Shown: one piece after another, positions 23,454 to 30,337 of the stretch
Layout: each line of letters begins with the position of its first letter
Numbering within the stretch: the first letter of the stretch is position 1
Origin: an uncultured Lentisphaerota bacterium
Lineage (GTDB): Bacteria > Verrucomicrobiota > Kiritimatiellia > RFP12 > UBA1067
Direction: 5' to 3'
Assembly (NCBI GenBank): GCA_900320225.1
Contig: ONRL01000081.1
Span: forward strand, 1-32,585
Length of the DNA stretch: 32,585 nt
Made by a program: the position numbers and the translations under genes
The notes under the pieces: generated by a model
Told to the model about the DNA's origin: nothing
Databases searched by the model: none
Seen by the model: only the letters and a program-made list of their open reading frames with translations

Positions 23454-25318
23454 GTTTTCAAGCAGGAGACGAGCGGCCACAGCCAGAATCCAGACGTCGC
23501 GCCCGCCGTAGTGCCGACGAACGGCGTCAGCCACCAAGAATCCGTGATGTTACCGGTTGTCATGCGTCCCGCCAGCAACGTCATGAAATCGCCGCTGCTC
23601 TCGCGATAGTACAGGGGCCAGGCCCAATCCGAGCTGGCAGTGCCGTTTGTCTCCGCGTTGCGGCCGAACACGCCCAGCAGCACACGTGTCTCCTCAGAGC
23701 CATGATCAGTAGCGGTGTGCCACGAGAGAATCGGCGGAATAAGAGCGGTCTCGCTCTTTTTCACGGCGTCCTTCGTATGGCAGTACGGCAACGAGTAGAA
23801 CCCGTTCGGCCCCTTGTACCACAGCGGGAACATGCCGCTCTTCTTCTCGCTGTAGCCGCCGAGCGGCGAATAGAAGTACGAGTTGCCGTGGTAGTCCACG
23901 CCTCCACCTGTCAGGAGCGGCGGGACCATCCACGAGTCGGCATCTCCCGTCTTGGGGTTGAACGACTGCCACCAGAGCGGCGTCACGAAGTCCAGGCTGT
24001 CCCAGTAGGCGACGGGGAAAATCCACTTGCTATCCTCGTTCCGCCCGAAGAGGGGCGTCACGAACATATCCTTGTTGCTTTCGTACCAAAGCGGGAAGCA
24101 CCACGAGCGGCGGAAACCGCTCGGACCGTCCCAGGTCGCGCCGGCGAGGCCCATGAGCGCCTTGAAAATTTCGACGTCCTTGTCGCGTCCGCCGCCCGTG
24201 AGCAGCGGCGGCACGAACCACCAGTCACTCGCTCCCGCCTTGTTCCAGCGCTCGCACCAGAACCACGACGCAAACAGGCTCGGGCTCTTGTACCAGACGG
24301 GGAACGTCCAATGCGATTCCTTCGTCTGCCCGTAGATGGGCGTGACGAACGTCCCGTCGCCGTCGCTGTAGTAGAGCGGAACCAGCCACGACTCCGAAAA
24401 CGATTCACTGCCGGCATGCCCGGCGAGACCGAGCAGGTAGCGGTTGTCGTAAGCGCCCTTGACATCAGTACCCCACGAAAGAAGCGGCGGCACGCACCAC
24501 CAGGAGTTCGTGACCTTGCCGCCATCCGTGCCGGTGCCGCCGCACCAGAGCGGCGAGAGGAAATTCCCGCCAACGGAGGCGTACAGCGGAATCAGCCAGC
24601 TGTCACCCTGCTGGCTCATGCCGAAAAACGGCGTCACGTACGTCAAGTTGTCATCGTGGTAGTAGAGCGGCAACAGCCAGCTCGCGCCTTTTCCGTTCAT
24701 GCCGAAGAGCGGCGTGGCGAGCGTAAGGTTGTCGTCGTGGTAGTAGAGGGGGAAGATCCAGTCTCGCTCCTTGTTGTGGCCGAAGACCGGGAAAAGCGTG
24801 AAATCTTGGTCGTCGATATCCCACCAAACAAGCGGAAAGAGCGTGAAGTATTTCCCCGTGTAAAACACCAGCGGGAAAAGCGAATGGAAGTCGCGGTGGT
24901 TCCATACGACGGGAAACACGTCGAAGTAGTACTCGCCCCAGAACACAGGGAAGACGCGTCCATCCTTCTCTGCGGCGTCGTATTGCCCGAACGGCCAGAG
25001 GAAGTTGTGCTCCGACCCGTAGTGCGAGTAGAGGGGACGAATCGCGAAGTGGTCGTCCGAAAACGAGAGCATCGGCCAGAGCACGGAGCCCACCGGCTCG
25101 CGCCAGTAGGCGAGCGGCCAGAGGTTCACGCGGTCCTCGGGCGCGCCCGCGTAGGTGACATCGTGCCCTTCGTAGAACGGCGTCGACTTCATCTGCTCCG
25201 TTTTGCAGCCCGCCAACAGCGTCGCGCCGGCCGCCAGGCCCATCAACAGGACACGCAGCACACGGGCCGGCGACAGGGCGCACGGCTCACGACTTCTCGT
25301 TTTTCTTGTGCCGAACAT
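23450..25318 (-). CDS. Repeat lipoprotein rich in W/F-P-L-x-Y motifs
   Basis: A 622-residue lipoprotein: basic N-terminus, hydrophobic stretch and lipobox LLAGC with lipidated Cys38. The mature part is built from many degenerate repeats of about 20-45 residues of the type WLLPLYYHDDNLTYVTPFFG and FPLVWWDIDD, rich in Trp, Tyr, Phe, Pro, Asp and Gly, consistent with beta-strand repeats at the cell surface or outer membrane. ATG 25318 is chosen for AAGGAG/AAAGGA upstream; the first 13 codons of the longer frame add nothing. I know such proteins only as uncharacterised families of this phylum. The frame stops at 23450, where the next frame carries what looks like its continuation. Confidence 0.72.
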   Translation of the reverse strand: MFGTRKTRSREPCALSPARVLRVLLMGLAAGATLLAGCKTEQMKSTPFYEGHDVTYAGAPEDRVNLWPLAYWREPVGSVLWPMLSFSDDHFAIRPLYSHYGSEHNFLWPFGQYDAAEKDGRVFPVFWGEYYFDVFPVVWNHRDFHSLFPLVFYTGKYFTLFPLVWWDIDDQDFTLFPVFGHNKERDWIFPLYYHDDNLTLATPLFGMNGKGASWLLPLYYHDDNLTYVTPFFGMSQQGDSWLIPLYASVGGNFLSPLWCGGTGTDGGKVTNSWWCVPPLLSWGTDVKGAYDNRYLLGLAGHAGSESFSESWLVPLYYSDGDGTFVTPIYGQTKESHWTFPVWYKSPSLFASWFWCERWNKAGASDWWFVPPLLTGGGRDKDVEIFKALMGLAGATWDGPSGFRRSWCFPLWYESNKDMFVTPLFGRNEDSKWIFPVAYWDSLDFVTPLWWQSFNPKTGDADSWMVPPLLTGGGVDYHGNSYFYSPLGGYSEKKSGMFPLWYKGPNGFYSLPYCHTKDAVKKSETALIPPILSWHTATDHGSEETRVLLGVFGRNAETNGTASSDWAWPLYYRESSGDFMTLLAGRMTTGNITDSWWLTPFVGTTAGATSGFWLWPLVSCLKT

Positions 25319-25357
25319 ATCGGCTTCCTTTCTCCTTATGGGTGCTTGTCGATTCAT

Positions 25358-25363
25358 AGTATA
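25358..25363 (-). promoter_or_regulatory. -10 TATACT for the repeat lipoprotein
   Basis: TATACT within the palindrome TAGTATACTA, 39 nt from ATG 25318. The TG extension is absent here. Confidence 0.4.
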
Positions 25364-25408
25364 CTACATCTGGATAGTTGGTGGTGTTAGCCACCCGTCA
25401 GCGGGTTG

Positions 25409-26467
25409 TCAGTTTTTCGTTAGCGCGCAGCCCGCATCGAGGTGACTAGGGGCAGGGCGGCGGACCTCACCGCCCACATCGGGATGGCGAGCCTCACCGC
25501 CCGTCCCCCACGTCCCCAGCGCCTTCACCAGCGAAGCAATCGTGCCCCCCGGCGTGATGGTCCCGGCCCACACCTCGGACGCCTGCTTCAGCACATACTC
25601 ATTGCACCGCATGGCACGCTGCTTGTTGAGTCCCGTGCCAAATGGAACCGGCGAAATCAAAAGGCCGCTCCCCAGCTCACACGCCCGCACAACGGCAGGT
25701 TCCAGCGCTTCTCTCGGCGGGATGCCGCCCGGATGAATCCGCACAAACCGACGCCCCCTCATCAGCAACTTACCCAGCACCGCCCTTTCCTGCGCACTTG
25801 TGAAAGTGGATATCACCACTTCGGTTTGTTTATGTTCGGGGTGGCGGGTCTCCGCGCCCGCCTTCCTCCTCCACAGCAATCTCGGCTTCAGCTCGCATGC
25901 ACACACCCCCTGCGACGCCACAAACCCCACGAACCGCTTATTCAGCAGCGCGATGTTGCCAAGCGCGTAGCTCGTCATCGGACCGAATCGGTCACTCGAC
26001 CATTTCGCCGGATTCAGTTGAATATAGCGGCGGAAGGCCTGCAGCTTTTCCTCCGTCGTCACAAGCTTCTCCCGGTAGTCGCGCTGCCAGGGAGTGTCAC
26101 CCACATTCACGGCCCGCCCGGCCGCGCGCAAATCGCGATAAACCTTCGCGATCCATCCCTTGAACTGTCCGATCACGTAGCCCAGTTGGTGCTTGCGGTT
26201 ATCTTGCCGCCGGGCAATCCGCAAGATGGCGTGGAGATGGTTCGGCATCACCACGAAATCAACGACTTCCGAGCCCGGGTGCCGTTCGCCCAATGTGCGC
26301 AGCGAATCGGCAACCGCTTCGCCGAGTTCGCTCAACACGCTCTTCGTGCCCACGACCGCCCCGAAGATCGTCTTGTTGAACGCCGCCTGGACCGTCACGA
26401 AAAACATGCCGTGCGAATAGTCGATGTTCGCATGCCGCACCGCCGGCCGGTATTTCATCTCTTCCAT
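25409..26467 (-). CDS. REP-associated Y1 transposase (RAYT-like) with DprA/SLOG-like C-terminus
   Basis: A 352-residue protein. Residues 1-165 are a Y1/HUH transposase: YSHGMFFVTVQAAFNKTIFG, the HUH motif VVMPNHLHAILRI (about 68-80), and the C-terminal helix region WQRDYREKLVTTEEKL followed by YIQLNPAKW, where a Tyr would attack DNA. Residues from about 215 resemble half of a DprA/SLOG fold: FVRIHPGGIPP, then GSGLLISPVPFGTGLNK, then CNEYVL and GTITPGGTIASLV, parallel to the YPPEN, LLSE-P-GT, RN and GSLIT segments of DprA. RAYT proteins process REP hairpins with GTAG/GGAG, which the window contains. The gene itself holds hairpin repeats that encode its linker and its tail. AGGAG lies 8 nt before the ATG. 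Confidence 0.82.
   Translation of the reverse strand: MEEMKYRPAVRHANIDYSHGMFFVTVQAAFNKTIFGAVVGTKSVLSELGEAVADSLRTLGERHPGSEVVDFVVMPNHLHAILRIARRQDNRKHQLGYVIGQFKGWIAKVYRDLRAAGRAVNVGDTPWQRDYREKLVTTEEKLQAFRRYIQLNPAKWSSDRFGPMTSYALGNIALLNKRFVGFVASQGVCACELKPRLLWRRKAGAETRHPEHKQTEVVISTFTSAQERAVLGKLLMRGRRFVRIHPGGIPPREALEPAVVRACELGSGLLISPVPFGTGLNKQRAMRCNEYVLKQASEVWAGTITPGGTIASLVKALGTWGTGGEARHPDVGGEVRRPAPSHLDAGCALTKN
25451..25501 (+). repeat. Two GGCGG...CACCGCC hairpin repeats in the transposase 3' end
   Basis: CGGCGGACCTCACCGCCC and GGGATGGCGAGCCTCACCG are similar units. Read on the minus strand they encode the tail with EARHPDVGGEVRRP. Confidence 0.65.
25835..25862 (+). repeat. TTCGGGGTGGCGG hairpin repeat inside the transposase gene
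   Basis: TTCGGGGTGGCGGGTCTCCG continues to CCCGCC, giving GGCGGG / CCCGCC arms. The first 13 nt are identical to the unit at 31853. It encodes GAETRHPEH in the linker between the two domains. Confidence 0.72.
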
Positions 26468-26497
26468 CTGTTTCTCCTTTTTTGTCCTGACGCCATC

Positions 26498-26506
26498 ATC
26501 TTACCA
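26498..26506 (-). promoter_or_regulatory. Extended -10 TGGTAAGAT for the transposase
   Basis: TGGTAAGAT lies 30 nt before ATG 26467 with AGGAG between. Confidence 0.45.
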
Positions 26507-26594
26507 CATGACGCCACGAGGCGGAACCCCCTAAACTGTCAAATGATTTCAACAGAATTGTATGAAAGCTGCATGCAAATTGCAACAGAAACAC

Positions 26595-27389
26595 TTACGT
26601 CCTTTCCTCCTTCGCCCTCAGCATCCCGACCATCCTCTCGTCGACCGCCTGCCGGCCGATCTCGACCAGCGGCCCGACACGCCGGAAATCGAGCGCCACG
26701 ACCTTCCCGACATCGGGACGGATGAGCACGTCGGGCTTGTTGACGGCGAGTTCGCGGCGCGTGAGCTCGTAGTTCAGGATGCCGAAGGATTTCAGCAGCA
26801 CGTCGGTGATGCGCAACTTTTTGAACGGCTTGGCGGTTGCCGGATCTTCCAGCGGATTCACATCCACGGCAATGACCACATCCGCCCCCAGCGCGCGGCA
26901 CACCGACACGGGCACAGGATTGACGAACTGCCCGTCGACGAGCACGCGCCCGTCCCGCTCAATAGGGGAAAACACGCCGGGAATCGACATCGACGCGCGC
27001 ACGGCCGAAATCAGATCCCCATCCTGCATTACGACCGCCTCGCCCGTGTTGAGATCGGTAGCCACCGCCGCAAACGGGATCGGCAAGTCGGGAAACCTCT
27101 CCGTCGCAATGATCTGCCGCAACTTCTTCTCAACGCTCCGCCCTGCAATCAATGCCTTCATGGTGGGGAAGTCGAATAGCAGCTCCGGCAGCTTCTTCCA
27201 GCTCGACATCTCGCACCACGCGAGCGCTTCATCCACCCGTCCGGCGGCGATCACCGCGCCCGCGATCGCGCCGATCGAGGTGCCCGCGATGCAGTGAATC
27301 GGGATTCCCAACTCCTGCAGCCGCTGCCACACGCCGAGGTGCGCGATTCCCCGCGCGCCTCCGCCACCTAACGCCAATCCAATTTTCAT
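26595..27389 (-). CDS. Patatin-like phospholipase, RssA-type
   Basis: A 264-residue patatin-family serine hydrolase. The oxyanion loop is GGGGARGIAHLG (8-19), the nucleophile elbow GTSIG (Ser38), and the dyad Asp is in DGQFVNP (Asp152; DGG is more usual). Length and layout match RssA-type proteins, which are cytoplasmic or membrane-associated acyl hydrolases. AAAGGAGG precedes the ATG, 16 nt after the alpha/beta hydrolase gene, so it is last in a three-gene operon of hydrolases. The lipid substrate is unknown. Confidence 0.92.
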   Translation of the reverse strand: MKIGLALGGGGARGIAHLGVWQRLQELGIPIHCIAGTSIGAIAGAVIAAGRVDEALAWCEMSSWKKLPELLFDFPTMKALIAGRSVEKKLRQIIATERFPDLPIPFAAVATDLNTGEAVVMQDGDLISAVRASMSIPGVFSPIERDGRVLVDGQFVNPVPVSVCRALGADVVIAVDVNPLEDPATAKPFKKLRITDVLLKSFGILNYELTRRELAVNKPDVLIRPDVGKVVALDFRRVGPLVEIGRQAVDERMVGMLRAKEERT

Positions 27390-27405
27390 GATGTTCTACC
27401 TCCTT

Positions 27406-28233
27406 TTATCTCATCGTTTCCTTCAGGGGTTTTGCTTGCTGAGCTTCCCGTGCGAATTCTTCAATCGCCTTGAGATAACGTTCCTCGCCCATCGTGAATA
27501 CGAGATCGTCGTGGTTCGCGCCCTCAACGGGGATGAAGCGCTTGGGCTCGTTTGCGAGCTCGAATAGCTCCTTGCCGTGGCCGTGCGGGATCACTGAATC
27601 GTCCGTTCCGTGGATGATCAGCACGGGGCACTTCACGTCCTTGATCATCTTGAGGTTCGGGAATGGATCGATCGGCAGAACGCGTATTCGCGTCACCACG
27701 CGCGGCGCGGAAAGGAACGGCGCCTCCAAAACAAGTCCGCCCACCGGCTTCGTGGCGGCAAGCTCGGTTGCGGGGCCACTGCCAATGGAAAAGCCATCGA
27801 CGATGATGTCCTCGGGCTTGAAGCCGCGCGTTTCGACGAGCCAGTCGTAGAGACGGTGAACGTTCCGATAGCAGCCTTCCTCGTCAGGAGTGCCATCCGA
27901 CAGCCCGTAGCCGGGATAATCGACACACGCGACCGTGAAGCCGCGCCGTGCGAGATACCGCAAGGCGAACAGCGAATTTGCGGCATCTTCCGCGTTGCCG
28001 TGGCACCGTAGAATCGCCTTTTTGCTGTGCTCCGGCCCCAGCACAATTGCTGCGATCTTCACGCCGTTCGTGCCGATGTCCACGTATCCTTCGGTGGATT
28101 CGCCATATCCGCCCTTGCAAGCTTCGGGGTGAAACATGAGCGAATTGACGCACCCCGTTCCAACAATCAACGCAACGACTGCGACGCAGGCCAGAATCCT
28201 CAAAACTGATTTCACCACCTTTCCTCTCTTCAT
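27406..28233 (-). CDS. Alpha/beta hydrolase, probable lipoprotein
   Basis: A 275-residue hydrolase with a hydrophobic N-terminal segment and lipobox-like VGTGC (Cys28). The catalytic triad is visible: Ser149 in GFSIGS, Asp211/212 in HGTDDSVIP, His241 in ANHDD, with the oxyanion HGNAED (78-83). It resembles the ABHD13/17-like group of esterases or thioesterases. Membrane anchoring in the periplasm is inferred. Its start overlaps the stop of the upstream esterase-like gene as ATGA, so the two are translationally coupled. Confidence 0.87.
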   Translation of the reverse strand: MKRGKVVKSVLRILACVAVVALIVGTGCVNSLMFHPEACKGGYGESTEGYVDIGTNGVKIAAIVLGPEHSKKAILRCHGNAEDAANSLFALRYLARRGFTVACVDYPGYGLSDGTPDEEGCYRNVHRLYDWLVETRGFKPEDIIVDGFSIGSGPATELAATKPVGGLVLEAPFLSAPRVVTRIRVLPIDPFPNLKMIKDVKCPVLIIHGTDDSVIPHGHGKELFELANEPKRFIPVEGANHDDLVFTMGEERYLKAIEEFAREAQQAKPLKETMR

Positions 28234-30269
28234 CTTTTCTCCTTCATTTCTTCATGTGGGGTCGTTGACACGGTTACGAGCCAGTTCAGTGCCGTAGAAC
28301 ATGAAATCGAACCATCAACGACCAGGCGACTATTCGTATCATTCTTGAGCGCCTTAAACACGGAAACACTTGCGTCATGTTTGCGCCAGTCATGGGTTTC
28401 GCGCGGGTTTAAATACAAAGTGACGGGACATCTGACACGTCTGGCAAAACTGCAGAGTTCGTAGTAAGGCATCCACTTCTCGGCTTCCCGCATGAGTCCA
28501 CTCCGATTGTGCCAGTGGAATGGAGGCCATGTATTCGGATACTCCGCAACACCGACGAACTCTGGGTGATACGCATGAATCGCCTGGACGTTCCCGCCAA
28601 GTGCCGCAGTCATCAATGCAAGTGCCGCGCCTTGATCGACCCCAACGCAGCAAACGCCATTTAAATGTGATGTCCGTCGCGCCAGCCACTCCGTAGCCCA
28701 TACTGCGCCCGAAAGAACAGGATAGAAAAAATATGACTCACGTCCAGATTCTATACCAACTATAGAGTACCCTTCAAGAACCGCCCACTGAGAAAGACGG
28801 TATTTTTCACGTATGTCATATTCCCCTTTCCTATAATCATAATCGGGTTCAAACACCGACAAATACAAGACGGTCCTGTCGGACGGTTTCTGCAAACTCT
28901 TCGCATCAGGATCTGGGCCACGTCCAAAAAATGCAAGGACTGGCGTTTCAGGATGCAGGATACCCCTCGGTTCGGACAACACGCCACATACACGCCGCTC
29001 CCCAATCTTGAACGTCACCCTGCTGACCATTACAGATGGGGTACTGAGCTCGACAATTTCCGTGACCTCCGGATCCCCATGCCAGTCACGACGCATTTCA
29101 TTCTGCTTACTCTTCCAATATGAATCAAAATCAGCTGGTTTTCTCGGCAAGTCTACTGTATGCCATTGGTACATAACATTCCCTCCGATTGTTCGGTGAT
29201 GGTTCTTCAGATATTCAGACGGAGAGGTCCCCTTGGCAAAAGAAAGTCCCGCGATCTCTGTTTTAGTGGCATCGTTTGCGATACCGTGGAGACGAACAAT
29301 CATCATCTTTTCTGTACCATCATCTGGACATTTCCCGTAAATCTCCTCAATACGAGAAACCGACAACCCCGTCAAGGCGTTCAAAATTCTGTATTCAGAC
29401 TTGGTATTCGGCAAGGTTTTCATGTCCCTCTTGATTGCACGCGCTCTGTTTAAGGCTTCTCGTTGGTCAAGGCGTTTTCCGCAATTCCCGCACGAGCCAT
29501 CCTCATTCCACAAGCCGCGGTCCCCTCGTATTTCAACATGTCTGCCGCAATTTCGGCATATCGCATAACTTGACCAACGTCTGAGCCAATCGTCGGGCAT
29601 AGATGATTTACCCCATCTGCCATGGCGGATTTCATCCGAACCTACCCTTGCCCATCCACCACCTCCCTGCAGCGAACCATCAAATTCCTCAAGTCCCTTT
29701 GATGTCACACACCAACCGCTGAACCTCACGTCGCCGCAACTGGAAAACTTGATCGGAACATATGCCTTACCATTGCAATCTGTTTTCACGTAAGAGGCAA
29801 GATACCCTCTTTCCTGCACCTCCCCGTCATATACGATTCGATAACCAGAATTGGCATTTATCGATATGTCAATCTCAATGTCAGGAATGGAGCGCCCCTC
29901 ATGATCGACTATCTTGATCCATGCGCCATCTTTTGCTGCACAATATTCGTTTCTGAACTTCACGCACAAATCATACGGGATAAAAGCGGTATCTACGATT
30001 GGACAAATGGCAAAACGTTCGACAAGTACAAGCGGGAGCCCTGGAAATAAGGCTGTAGGAGGAGGAATCATCTCCCATGCTCCATTCCCTTTAGAGGCTG
30101 TCAACGATTTTCCCAGGAGGCAAAAGGGGATATGACGGTCGTGATAATCAGCTGTATAGCAATACAACATTCCATCTCGCCCCGGCCCTGGGATTGGCTG
30201 AATAGGTATCCGGCATCCGGTGATCATCAGACAAGAAGTAAGGGACAATACCATCACAAGTCTATTCAT
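28230..30269 (-). CDS. Lipoprotein with zinc ribbon and degenerate acetylxylan-esterase-like domain
   Basis: A 679-residue protein. ATG 30269 is chosen because AAGGAG precedes it and the signal with lipobox MITGC (Cys19) starts there. The N-terminal half contains Ig-like strand patterns and a putative zinc ribbon, C238-x2-C241 and C260-x2-C263. From about residue 375 it resembles AXE1/cephalosporin-C deacetylases (KPADFDSYWKSKQNEM). At the nucleophile position, where GxSQGG is expected, it has GVDQGA (Asp545), so normal serine catalysis is unlikely. Base composition is AT-richer than in neighbours, which suggests transfer. It heads the esterase-patatin operon. Its function is unknown. Confidence 0.7.
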   Translation of the reverse strand: MNRLVMVLSLTSCLMITGCRIPIQPIPGPGRDGMLYCYTADYHDRHIPFCLLGKSLTASKGNGAWEMIPPPTALFPGLPLVLVERFAICPIVDTAFIPYDLCVKFRNEYCAAKDGAWIKIVDHEGRSIPDIEIDISINANSGYRIVYDGEVQERGYLASYVKTDCNGKAYVPIKFSSCGDVRFSGWCVTSKGLEEFDGSLQGGGGWARVGSDEIRHGRWGKSSMPDDWLRRWSSYAICRNCGRHVEIRGDRGLWNEDGSCGNCGKRLDQREALNRARAIKRDMKTLPNTKSEYRILNALTGLSVSRIEEIYGKCPDDGTEKMMIVRLHGIANDATKTEIAGLSFAKGTSPSEYLKNHHRTIGGNVMYQWHTVDLPRKPADFDSYWKSKQNEMRRDWHGDPEVTEIVELSTPSVMVSRVTFKIGERRVCGVLSEPRGILHPETPVLAFFGRGPDPDAKSLQKPSDRTVLYLSVFEPDYDYRKGEYDIREKYRLSQWAVLEGYSIVGIESGRESYFFYPVLSGAVWATEWLARRTSHLNGVCCVGVDQGAALALMTAALGGNVQAIHAYHPEFVGVAEYPNTWPPFHWHNRSGLMREAEKWMPYYELCSFARRVRCPVTLYLNPRETHDWRKHDASVSVFKALKNDTNSRLVVDGSISCSTALNWLVTVSTTPHEEMKEKR

Positions 30270-30312
30270 TTCCGTTTCTCCTTGTTTAATCCTGTCCAAG
30301 CAACTGTGTATC

Positions 30313-30329
30313 CTTTGCGTTCTTTGCGG
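30313..30329 (-). repeat. CCGCAAAGAACGCAAAG dispersed-repeat remnant
   Basis: On the minus strand CCGCAAAGAACGCAAAG is a tandem of AAAGAACGC-like units. I recognise this motif from intergenic repeats of many environmental bacteria. Its forward translation gives spurious LPQRTQR-like N-termini, as in the long frame rejected at 30341. Confidence 0.5.
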
Positions 30330-30337
30330 CAAATAAA

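Noticed and set aside
25611-25625. TGGCAC-N5-TTGT, close to a sigma-54 promoter, on the plus strand
   Set aside because: The -12 element is TTGT, not TTGC, and it lies inside the transposase gene with no plus-strand gene downstream.
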